Source: Augochlora pura
Lineage: Eukaryota > Arthropoda > Insecta > Hymenoptera > Halictidae
Assembly (NCBI RefSeq): GCF_028453695.1
Contig: NC_135781.1
Span: 372,001 to 436,000 of the forward strand
DNA: 64,000 nucleotides
Direction: 5' to 3'
This document shows, piece by piece, positions 47,501-58,246 of this stretch. Position 1 is the first letter of the stretch, and each line of letters begins with the position of its first letter. The position numbers were made by a program, and so were the translations under genes. Below the pieces are notes generated by a model. That model made no database searches. It worked only from the letters and a program-made list of their open reading frames with translations, and was not told where the DNA came from.

Positions 47501-48813
47501 CGCCTTGAACACACAGAGGAAAAATCAATTTCTCCGCGTGCGTTACCAGTGAAATACCGTCGGAGAAATTTGATTCGATGAATATCTTGCCCCCCCCCCC
47601 TCCCCCTCCCGGAAGACGGCGAAGGCAAAACAGCCCGAGAGCTTGCCGGCGTGTATCGTCGGAGAAAAATTCGCCCGCGAAGAAAAATTGTGCAGTTACA
47701 TAAAAAGGTTCGCGCGGGGTTGCGGGCCGGGGGGGGGGGGGGCGGAAAGAAGAAAAAAAAAAGACGGGAACGGAACGAGAAGGAAGAGAAAAGGATGACT
47801 GGCGCCGGCCTGGGGCGCATGTAAACGCGTTTAAGCGAGTTACTATGACCTACAAAATATTTCCCTGGGGAATGATATCGGCCGGCATTTACGGCTCGGG
47901 GTAACCCGTGGCTAAAGTAAATGGGGAAGTTGCGCGCGCCAGGATTAAGAAAAAGGGCTCTCTTTAGGCCGCGCGGATCGCCGCGTCGCGCTGGCTGCTC
48001 GTCGCCGGTCCACGAATCTCCCGGATCCGGTCGATAACATGTCGCGTTGCGCAACCTCGGAAATTCTCGCGCGATTCTTCTCAATAATTACGGGAGCGTT
48101 AATTTCTATTTAACTTTGATTCGCGCGATATTCCGCGGCTAATACCGCATGATTTCGTAATGGAAAGGAAAGGAAACCTTCAAAGGTCTCCATGGTAACC
48201 CCCGTCTTAATTGCGAAAGGGAACAAACTTTACGGACAGCCTCATAAATGCAATAGAACCTCGCGAAATCCGAGTTTCGTGGAATCGGTCGGTCTCGATG
48301 AAAATGGATGCCTTTTACGCTATTCGCGGCAGAGGCCGGCTGAATCGGGGGAGCGATAAAAGTGTCGGAAGAATCCAAGAATACGGCCGCATTAATACAT
48401 TATACATCGTTACATTATTTCATTATACCAGCTCCGTTTAATTGGGTTTCTAATTTTCGTTTGTACAAGCTTATTCAAAATATTTGAATAAAAAGGCAAA
48501 CTATTTTGTACTTTATCGATCTCCATCATCCTCGATCTCGCACGGTCCACGCGAGATGCTGAAACAAAAATGTTTGCAGCGAACGTGATATAAGTCATAA
48601 TCGCGGTGGAAAGTCAGCCTGCCCCTTTTGGCCCGGGTGTCGTTAATAAATAGCCTGCAGATGACCGCAGGATCTCTCGACGGCCTAGGGTAAAGTGGAC
48701 ATCGATTTCGCGTCGAGCTTTCGACGTAGCTCGCGTTAGTATCGGCTTGTCGGTGACAAATGTGCCGTTTAAAACAAAGAGTGAGAAATCCGGCGTAATA
48801 TCGTTGCCGTTGC

Positions 48814-48841
48814 CGAGGCGAGGCGAGGCGAGGCGAGGCGG
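48814..48841. repeat. Pentanucleotide array (GAGGC)n
   Basis: Five copies. The same motif occurs at 2935-2960, and its complement at 33261-33286 and 47485-47504. Confidence 0.85.
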
Positions 48842-48993
48842 GAGGGGAGGATGGCCGAGGGTGTGCCGTAAGTCGCAAGGGTTCGGACCCAAAGGAATCC
48901 GTGGAATCGTTGGCCGTTAGCGTGCAAGCCCGGTGCGCGACGCTCGGCGTCCACGCAGCCATCGAGCCATCCGAGGAGACGTCTGCACGAACG

Positions 48994-49048
48994 GTGGCCG
49001 AAGGGTGGCCGGAGGGTGGCCGGAGGGTGGCCGGAGGGTGGCCGGGTC
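48994..49048. repeat. Minisatellite, GGCCGGAGGGT (11 bp)
   Basis: About five tandem copies, the first with an A for G change. Not coding, although it keeps frames open on both strands. Confidence 0.8.
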
Positions 49049-49335
49049 GCGAAGAGACGATGGCATGCTGGGGACACACTGGCCGACAAGCGGCTCCTGA
49101 AAAATGCCCCTAAAGCGTGACTACCCTCCGTGGCAGCGTTTCTTTTTTCCCCGTCGTCCCCGTCGTCCCCGTCACCGGTGCCGGTGCCGGCCCCGGCCCC
49201 GTCGGCAGAGGGGGAGCATTCGAAACGAATGGGCCACACGTGTGCTGCACATTCTCCTTTTTCTCTCCATCTCGCTCCTTCCTTCCTTCCTTCCTTCCGG
49301 CCTTCCTTCCTCGCGTAACACCCCCGATGCTCGTG

Positions 49336-49824
49336 TACACTAGTCGACAAAATCCTAAGACACCCCGAACATTATCGAGCGGATGCTCCTATCGGATTAA
49401 ACGGCGTTTCATGTCCCAACGCGAAACCTACGGAAATTAAACGAACAATATCACCGATACTATTCTAACGATTATTTTTAAATGGACCATCGACGGCTGA
49501 TTCTTAAACAAACTGTTCGAGCGTGACTACCGTGCCGACAGTGTCGGCTACGGTTCAACAAATCGTTCGATTCGATGTAGTGGGAGAGATCAATTATGAC
49601 GATAATGAATTATAGCGAAGATCAATTATTTCCTTTCTTAGACCAAGGACGGTTGTTAAACTTGGGAAATTTTCCGAAAACTTCTAAATTAGTCTCCACA
49701 GCCGATCAATTACCTCCCGAAAATTGCGTCGGACATGCGAAAAACATGGCTAAAAACGCCAACGGTTAACTGGAAAAGGGAAGCCTAATTTCGGACCGGA
49801 GCTAGAATTTTGTGGACTAGTGTA
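49336..49824. mobile_element. Non-autonomous Tc1/mariner-type element, 485 bp
   Basis: Inward ends CACTAGTCGACAAAATCCTA and CACTAGTCCACAAAATTCTA match at 18 of 20 bases, each next to TA. The interior has no ORF resembling a transposase. The near-identical ends suggest fairly recent insertion. Confidence 0.72.
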
Positions 49825-49844
49825 CGACCAACATCCACCAGCAT

Positions 49845-49876
49845 CCCCATCCCCATCCCCATCCCCATCCCCTATT
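49845..49876. repeat. Hexanucleotide repeat (CATCCC)n
   Basis: Five tandem copies. Confidence 0.8.
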
Positions 49877-50162
49877 CGGCAGGGTGCCGACCACCATCCA
49901 TAGCCCCGTTCGTTCCCCTCGGCCTCGATCTCCCCCCATATCGGCGATTTCGGGCTCGCAAGACAGTCGAACTTGCCAAACTCTCCGGTCGGCGTGATTT
50001 ACGCGTGTCACGGAGCATCGTGCGCCACGTGCGGTGGACGTTCGCCGTTTCACTTTCTCATCCGGGGTCCGAAGAAGTTCGAAATCGCTCCGTGTTCGCG
50101 AAGAGTAACGCCCGCTGCGTCCGTAGGAACGTGGAAGCGCCGCGCCGCGCCACCCCATAGCC

Positions 50163-50205
50163 CCGCGGCAATCCCCGCCAGCCCCCGCCAGCCCCCGCCA
50201 GGCCC
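50163..50205. repeat. Minisatellite, CCCCGCCAG (9 bp)
   Basis: About four imperfect copies in a C-rich stretch. Confidence 0.65.
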
Positions 50206-51432
50206 CGAAGGCTCGTAAACTAACAATGATCCCGAGGAACACGGTGTTCCACTCGGAGTTCCCATCCCCGACCGATTCCGCGGATCGCATAAATACGATT
50301 CCAAACGCGGATCCCACCGACGATCCATCTGTCTCTGTTCCCCGACTGTTCCCCGTTTCTCCGAGCGTCCGCGGTTGTTTGGCAGTTTCGCGACCGCCGC
50401 GGCACCGCGCCACGGCCGACTTGAATCCGATCCGATCCGATCGGAAATCCCGTGTGTTCGGTTCGCGCGGATGTCAACCCATTCGGGGCTGACGGCAGAT
50501 TTTCAGGAGCGTGTCGTTTAAACTAACCGTTTTAGAGCTGCGGTGAACGTTAATGGCGATGGAATGTCGGCCGAAATAAAAATGAGCATTTTATTGCCGA
50601 GCGGGATGCTCCGGCGTTTCGCGATCCGTGTTCCTGCCATTAAATGGCAGCTGTTTCGGGGCGCGCGCGCGCGTTGGTCGGAGACCGCCGCGGCCCGGCA
50701 CGTTACGCCGAATCTCAGACACGCGAGGCGAAATTTCGGCCCTCGTTATATCGCTTTCCCGCATCTTACGATCGTCTCGTTCGCCTTCCATCCATCGTAC
50801 ACCGCTCGAGTGCTCTGCTACCTCGAGAGAGTTCTGCAACTTTTTCTTTTTTCTTGACACTGTATACAAAAACTGGGAAACTTTTTACGAAACCGTCCGT
50901 ACTTTGTCGTTTCTAACGGGGGAAGATAAACGGGGTTATTGAAGATTGAAATTTAGTCGGAACAATTTCAATGGCTATAAAAACTCTACTTTTCCATTTT
51001 CTAAAAATTGATGCAATATTTTTAAAATATAAAAGTACAATTATGTCTCACAGATGACAGTGAAATCGTTAAATATCCGACTTAAAAATTGTCTAACCTT
51101 TGCAGCTAAGGATCGCTGTAACGCGCGCGAATTGCCCGGAATATGTGCAACGATTCGATGAATTCAGCCAGCGAGGCGTACGAAGAGTACTTTCCACGCA
51201 CAGCTAGCGGTATTTCGCGGATCGGCTAGGGGTTCCGTCGAAATAAATTAGGTAACATCCGGTTCCGGCCGAGCAGCCGGCAGTCGCGTGCTTTACACAG
51301 GAATCGTCCAATTATTCTGCCTGGTGGGGTCGGATGGAGGGGTGGTCTATCAGACTTTCCCTTTCGCGAGCACGCGGCGTTGGCGCGTCGTCGTTCCCTA
51401 TGAAAAGGAGTTTTCCCGCAAAACGCGAAAGA

Positions 51433-51435
<3 letters not shown>

Positions 51436-51475
<40 letters not shown>
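51436..51475. repeat. Dinucleotide repeat (GA)n
   Basis: About 19 GA units. Confidence 0.9.
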
Positions 51476-51479
<4 letters not shown>

Positions 51480-53391
51480 TAAAAGGATTAGAATTACTCA
51501 GAGGGTAGTGTGCTTAGAACCGCGGGCAGCCTTCGCGGTTCGAAGACGCGCGGCGGGGAGCAGAGAAGCCTGGGCTCGCGCGTATACTATACGTACGTAG
51601 GTTAATGCAGACGTATGAATTACTGTCACGTAGCGGGAAGGTTTTCTGAACGGGATGCGTAATTTGTACTGCTGCCTGCAGCATCGTGAGATGAATAAAT
51701 CATCCGGCACTTATCGCGAGGAAACTTTGAAGCGTATGCATGTGTAGGTGGGCTAGAGCGGGGGTGGGGGGTGCTGGGGGTGCTGGGGGCACGCGGCTAC
51801 ACGTATGGGAGTCGAGGGCTGAAATCCCTGGCTCGCGGGTGAACACCTTGCGCGCCTCATATGCAGCCGCTCGCGTTTCCCCGGACGCGTTCGCTTCGCA
51901 GCCGCGCACCGCACCGGATACCATTCTTTTTGTTTCGCATTTAGCCGAGCAGCCGACGACTGCGGCTGCAAACCGTCGAAGACGATTTATTCGCGTCGAA
52001 AAGTCCGTCGCGGAATTACCGTCGAGGAATACCGCCCCCTGAATCATCGCTTGTTTGACCTTCCCCGATCCTCTTTCGCCGACTTTCCTTAACGGAAAAA
52101 ATCACCGCCGGAACGAATATCTATCAGTCTTTGGATTACAACCGGTAATTCGTACCGCTGCCTGTCCGCGAATCAATTTCCAACAGATCCTTTTGCTCAT
52201 CCTTGCCTCGCTTTACACATTTCATTCGGATTTCTAAAAAAACTTGTACTTTCTCTTACTTTCCTATTCGAGATCTCAAATGAATACAAATTTATTTTTA
52301 GAAATATTGCACATTGTACGGGAACGAGGATGGAGAAGTGTCAGTGGTTTGGAGAAACATACGGGAACGCAACGGTGGAACGAAAGAAATACAAAAGATA
52401 TCGACGACTTCGGGAAACTTGTAACAAAAGTTGCGAATGACTCGATGATTTATTATTAAGTTGGTAATTAAAAGAAATCCCGACTCCGTCGAACCGATAA
52501 TGAAATATAGGCCACGTCTAGCTATAAAAGTTAGAGTGATCATAATCCCCCGGCATCATTTCTGCCCACCTGGTTCTGACAGGTGGTGCGAGAGTAGCGC
52601 GGAACTGATCCTACCGAGCCGCAAAACTTTAGCCACCATGAAAAAAAGCCTTCGTTCCCCGAGGAAGGTTTTGGAAGTCCTCCGTGTTAACCGCGAATGT
52701 TTCGCATCGAACAAGCCATTGTTCGCCTTGGTTTTTTATTTTCTTAAAAATCGTGTGCCTCAAAGAATTAAACCAAACGAAGACCCCAACGAGAAATGAA
52801 ATAGACATTTCAAATATCCCCTTTTTAGGTCCTTTTCAGTGCCACCAATTTATGAAGCGGAAAAAATAAATTGAAAAAATCCATAAACCGAAGCAAGTTT
52901 AAGGTTCCACGTACGTTAATAGATGAATTTTCCAGTGGCACCGAGTAGAGTTAAAACGAACATTTCATTTATTTGGTATCATATTGTCGGGACAAGAGTC
53001 TTCACCACTTATGGGTGTAACCAGCTCCGGAAAAATGACGTCACTTCTTCTGTCGCCGGATATTAAAAAAAAAAAAGACCCATGCGAGGGTTCCTGGTGA
53101 TTGGGTTTATGACACGAACATCTGGCGAACCGTTCGCTCCGGAAGCAAAAACGCTACTGCGAGCAGACTCAATTTGTCAAATTTGTTTATGATCGCAAAT
53201 GTCTGTTTCTCGCGTATGCCCCTTGGTGGTTCGGTCTGCTTGGCTGTCCATTCCCTGGCACACCCATTGGCGTATCAAAAAGCCGACCCATCAAAATTCC
53301 CTAATTTGTGGAGTTTAGTAATTGGACCGAGGATTTCCAACGCGTAAAGATTAATCGAATGGAAAGAGGCGTGCGGCGTTAATGCGGCGAA

Positions 53392-53574
53392 GTGGGAAGA
53401 GCAGAACTTATTTATCACACTCTGCGGGAGATTATGTATCGAAGGGAAACCCAATTCCAGGACAACATTACTTTCGCAGATGAGAGTAAATTTAATGTCA
53501 GCGGCTGTGATGGAAGGGTAATAGTGCGGCGGAAATGGAACGAACTGAATCCGAAACATTTACAACCGGCATAA
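53392..53574 (+). pseudogene. Decayed Tc1-like DDE transposase fragment
   Basis: An open stretch of about 60 codons contains ITFADESKFNVSGCDGR then ELNPKHLQP, matching the second catalytic Asp block of Tc1-family transposases (typically FADESKFN.FGSDGR...ELNPKNL.P). After 53574 the related KH...GSVMV segment continues in another frame (around 53572-53620), so the copy is frameshifted and truncated. No intact ends or N-terminal DNA-binding region were seen. Confidence 0.72.
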
Positions 53575-56500
53575 AACACGCCGCGGCGCGCGCCGGATCG
53601 GTAATGGTGCGCGTTTCAAGTCTTGACGTCGTTGAACGCGTTCCTGCAAATAATCATTTCTATTCGAATCAATTAAACATTTTTCCCCGGAATCGCCTAA
53701 ACGAACGATTTCGAATTGAAAAACGCGCTCGACGATATAATCGATGCGGAGACTTGCCACTCTAAAATTGTTCGAATGTTTGAAAACCACCTCCGCAGTC
53801 GCGTGACCTGAATCGCAGCGAGCGAGCGAGCGTTTCGGATGAATTAGATCGTAGGATTCGCGGAACGTCGATCGCGTTAACTGAAAAAGGAATCGGATTT
53901 AATCGGTAATAAGCTGAGACTCGAGAACGCCGTTACACGTCCGGCGAGTTATCAACCGATTCGCCGGAGGATTCGACGTCGTCGCTCCTGAATTTTTCCA
54001 TCAGCCGCGGAACGAATTACGCGTCCGAATAAACGATCGCGCGACGCCAAATCTCCGAAACGTTCTCTTCAACGTTCTCGCGCGTTTCCCTCGGCCGTGG
54101 CAATTTCAACGGACCATTTGTTTTTTTTAATAATCTACGTTCTTATTATATAAAAAGTCAACAGGTGTCCTACTTTCGCAGCGGTCGCTTATCGATCCGA
54201 TTCGCAACAATACGACTGTAAACAATCGAAAGCTTTTCAATTAGAGTATCATCGTCGAAAATAGCCCGGAGAATGGAACGGTCTACGGTAATTGCGTAGA
54301 CGCTTATTAACAGTCGGAATTAGCCCGAATTTCAGCCAGCGACTGAGAGATTAAATCGTCGTGTATCTTGAGGACGCAAAATACATCGATGTCGTTCGCG
54401 GTAATAATCGACGATGGGCTCGAATTAGGTATGACCTAAATGCTGATTTAAATTCGATTATTCTACCCTAGAAATTCAATATTCCGACATGTATAGAAAC
54501 TAATGTTACTCGTTTAATTTTATTCCACCAGGCAGGCGAATTTACGTACGATAATCGTTTAAATAAACGCGTGCGAAGGAAAAATATTTTGTTAGCTCCA
54601 CGGCGTCAGAATCTATGTAAAGCGTAGGGAAAGGCACCCCGTGATCCCCAACATACTTGTCCAAGGTCAGGTAGAAACGCCTCTATCGATTTTCAGAAGT
54701 GCAGGGTAATTAGAAACCATGGGGTTAATCACGGGCTAATAAGGTTAATAACATAATAACTTGTAATACGGAGGTGTAGTACAACACACGAGTATGCCTT
54801 TCTCGCGTTAAGGCAAGGCTTGTCCACCATTCAGCTTATACGTATACGCCATAACTCCGGCAGCTTTTGTCAGACGGAAAACGGTACGTGCTGCATGACA
54901 AGAATGCTCGAGACGATCTACAAAATATTCAAGCAGGACGAAAAATACTTGGCTTGGCTATCGAATTGAAATTAAACATGTAAGTTTAGAATGCTCTACT
55001 CGAATGAGTAATTAATATCTAATCTTTATCGTGGCAATGCTAAAGATAAGAAAAGTAAACGATACATCGAATCGTACAATAATTAGCAGAGGATAATTAA
55101 GAAAAAATGTGTAGAGGTTGGAGAAATATTTGAGAAGCAATCGTGGGACATTTCCAAGTAATATTGACTTTTCCGAGCGAAATACCAATGACACTGGCTC
55201 ACCCGAATGTTAACCCCGAAAATAGTTTGCCGGCTGCGTCCGTTCCACGCGCGCGCCTTGCGAAGTTTTATCGGTCGAAAAACTTCGATATCTTAAGCAA
55301 GCAATTAGATAATTAACAATGAGAACAAGTTGGCCTTATCGCGGCGTATTATCGCGGATGGTATCTACAATAGTCAGGCACTCGTTCGGCTCGCCGAGCC
55401 GAAACCCCTTTCCCCGCCTGCCCCACCCCAGTAGAAAGTTACGCGCGGCCGGCTACCCCCTTCGCCGCTCGCGTTATTACATTGTCGAACTTTTAATCAG
55501 GACTTTTCGGCCGGATCAAGATCCCACGGATTTTTCTTCCATCGATTCCCTGATACTGGCGACGGAACCGCGGACACGGACGGAATTTCAAACGACTAAT
55601 CGAGCATACCGAGCTTCAGTCACTTAGAAATTGACGAGCGAGATTGACTGGCGCATTCGACGCGGCGCGGCGCGGCTCGGCGCGGCTCGACGCGGCGTGA
55701 TTCAATTTTGAACGGTAAAGGATCGACGTGACACGAGCGAGCGAGTGACAACGCCGTCCGTCTATGCGCGAGAAAGCCGGGCGCGGCGTGGCGCGGCGCG
55801 AGGCGGCGGCTCGCTAAAATCAGGCCACAATACTCTCCTCTCTCTTCTATTCGATATTATTAATAAAACGCCGAACGAATAAAAGAACGAACGACAGCCG
55901 GGAATAAAAACTTCTCCCGAACGAAACTTGTATTCCGCGCGCAGTCGGTCACGAACGTCTGTGTACGCCGCAAGCGGCTTTTTAATACGTCGTATCGCTG
56001 GAGAAAATGTTTCGAACAACTAGCAGTAGTTTCATTTTATTTTTACGATGAGCATTATTTTTGTCAACGAATTTTCTATAATTAGAATTTTTGTGACATG
56101 AAATGCGAATGGTAGAGCAATGAAAATAGGTATTTACGTGAAGATCATTTTAATTGTCCTGGATTATAATATATAATTAATTATTGTAATTATTCTGAAA
56201 GATAGATATTATTTTTAAGCCTATAGTATAATATGGCATCAAATAATTTCTTGCAGAAGGAAACGATTTCTTAAAAAGTAGAATTTATGAACTGTAGAAG
56301 CTTTGAACTTTGTTCTACAAAATCAACTGCTTTTTAAGTCTGTAGGAACCTTAATAAAACAGTACAAATAGTAATCTATTGTGGTATCAGTTAAAAGTGA
56401 GGTGTTAATCGAGATTCTGACGTAAAAAACGACGTTAACTGTACAATTAATGTGCCGTCGGAGCATGTCCGCGTTATAAAAGGTTGCGTTGCGCGTCGGA

Positions 56501-56873
56501 TCGTCAAAAGAAGTACTGGAAGACAGAAATGGTTATGACTCGGAAATAAGGTCAGATGGAAGGAACGTTTATACGAACTTTTTCTATTATGCACTTGTGC
56601 TAAATTTATCATTGGAACTATACTATCGCGTTCACACTGAGCAGGTACTCAATTACTTGGAATCTTCCTTTGTCTGAGCACTGTGTTTCACGTACTTCTT
56701 TAAACGTTGTTATTCGACCATCTATTGTAGTTTGCGATAATGGGTCTAAACAATCGCATGCTTTATTAAAGACTGCAGAGAAACAAGAATGTCTAGAGGG
56801 AGCATTTTCTATGCTGAAAAAAATTAATAAATAAAAATTATCCTATATATGCTTTATTGTATCTCTGTCTAAA

Positions 56874-56960
56874 AGAACCCTTTGCAGTCGAAGCCATTTT
56901 AAATGCATGTCGAAAATAGTTTTTCTGGCTTCAAAGTTACCATTCGAGTGCAAGAGTTAA
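56874..56960. mobile_element. Short MITE with CCCTTTGCA-like ends
   Basis: Reading inward, one end is CCCTTTGCAGTCGAAG and the other TTAACTCTTGCACTCGAA. The pair is related to the TTAA elements above. About 87 bp; the left TTAA is mutated. Confidence 0.45.
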
Positions 56961-57407
56961 TAGATTCGATTCTTCAACTCCGCGTTAAAAAGGCGACTCT
57001 TTAATTCGTTGAAAAAAATAAATTTTACGCGTAGAATATAGTTGATATATACTAAAAAGTTAATATTCTTCTAATGCCCTAATTGGAAGCAACAGCTCGC
57101 GTGGACTCTCCGTTTGTTCGACAACAAATTACATTTTATTTGATCCTTTCCGTCCGAGCGAGAGTCATTTCGAGCCAATTAGACCCGGAACACATGGAGC
57201 CGACTTGAATCGATAAGCCGACCTCTCCCGCGCGCGTACCTCCTCGGCCGAAAATCGGAATCAGGCGGAATCAGGCGGAGCCGCGCGGATCAATCGCGGA
57301 CGCCAACCGGTCGTTGAATAAATAAAATCCCGTTTAATAATATTGTCCCCGAAAATGAAACGACGCGGTATCGCGTCAAGCGTCGCTCGAGCAAGATATC
57401 TTTTTGC

Positions 57408-57448
57408 ACGGCGAGTGGGCGAGTGGGCGAGTGGGCGAGTGGGCGAGT
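57408..57448. repeat. Minisatellite, GAGTGGGC (8 bp)
   Basis: Five tandem copies, the last reading GAGTCGGC. Confidence 0.8.
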
Positions 57449-58205
57449 CGGCGAGCAGCGGCTGCCAGCGAGAAGCTACCCGGTCGGTTCACCGCGGAAA
57501 GCGTAACCCGCTTGAACCAGCCTTCATTCAAGGGAATTTTTGATTAAAGTTTAATTTACAGGAATGGCTCCGTCCTGGCGTACTTTAAAATGAAATTTTT
57601 CATCCTTGCCAGCGTCACCCTCTCTCGCCCAGCCACTTTACCATCCTTCCGCCGCGCCGCTCCACGCCGGACTGCTACACGGGACGTCTGCAAGTGTCAC
57701 AGATTTTCCGCATTTGTAATCTCCGGCGATCTCTCACCTCGGCGTTTTTTTTCAAACGTTATCAATACTTTGGCCGGACGGATCGCTTTTCATATCAAGC
57801 TCGCATCGTGAAACCAGATTTTATGATTTTCGACGGAATTCACGGGGCTCCGGGGCCGGCTTTCATCAGTTCATTTAATCCTTTCAGCCAACGATATTTT
57901 TTTAGCACGCGCCGCGGTGATATTCTACACTCCCGGCGTTCTACGCGAACCCGAAACTTTCCCGATTGTAGGCAGTAATCACATGCAACGTTCCGCCGGA
58001 ATTTGTGCGCCCGTATATAACGCATTGTCCGACGGCAATTTTCGGTTCGATAATCCGGCAGATGGCTCTTATAGATTTTCAATTCTTGCCAATTTTCGCT
58101 GGAACAGAAACCGACGGGAATTATCAGCTTTAAGCATTCTTTTTTTTCTCACCCCTCCGGCCCGGAAAAATTATGCGAATTATTCTCACGGAGGACGATG
58201 TTCAA

Positions 58206-58210
<5 letters not shown>

Positions 58211-58244
<34 letters not shown>
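58211..58244. repeat. Dinucleotide repeat (CT)n
   Basis: About 17 CT units. Confidence 0.9.

Positions 58245-58246
<2 letters not shown>

Larger units (their letters stand above)
41481..49335. other. Gene-poor stretch with simple repeats
   Basis: Contains (GTC)n, a possible terminal exon at 43335-43397, a lone Tc1-like end at 44512, AT repeats near 46890-46945, G and C homopolymers near 47588 and 47730, and pentamer arrays at 43531-43558, 47485-47504 and 48814-48841. No firm gene. Confidence 0.5.
49825..53391. other. Gene-poor stretch between mobile elements
   Basis: Contains the (CATCCC)n and CCCCGCCAG repeats, a (GA)n tract and a 53-codon small ORF at 52638-52799. The open frames across 49.8-50.5 kb are driven by GC-rich repeats, not by recognisable protein. 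Confidence 0.5.

Noticed and set aside
47425..48084. 219-codon minus-strand ORF
   Set aside because: Crosses G/C homopolymers and a pentamer array; the product is Arg/Pro/Phe-rich low-complexity with no domain.
48513..49350. Overlapping 188- and 193-codon minus-strand ORFs
   Set aside because: Depend on the 11-bp minisatellite and pentamer repeats (repeating HPPATLRPPSG); not protein-like.
49817..50413. 198-codon minus-strand ORF
   Set aside because: Kept open by (CATCCC)n and CCCCGCCAG repeats; no recognisable motif and no splice context.
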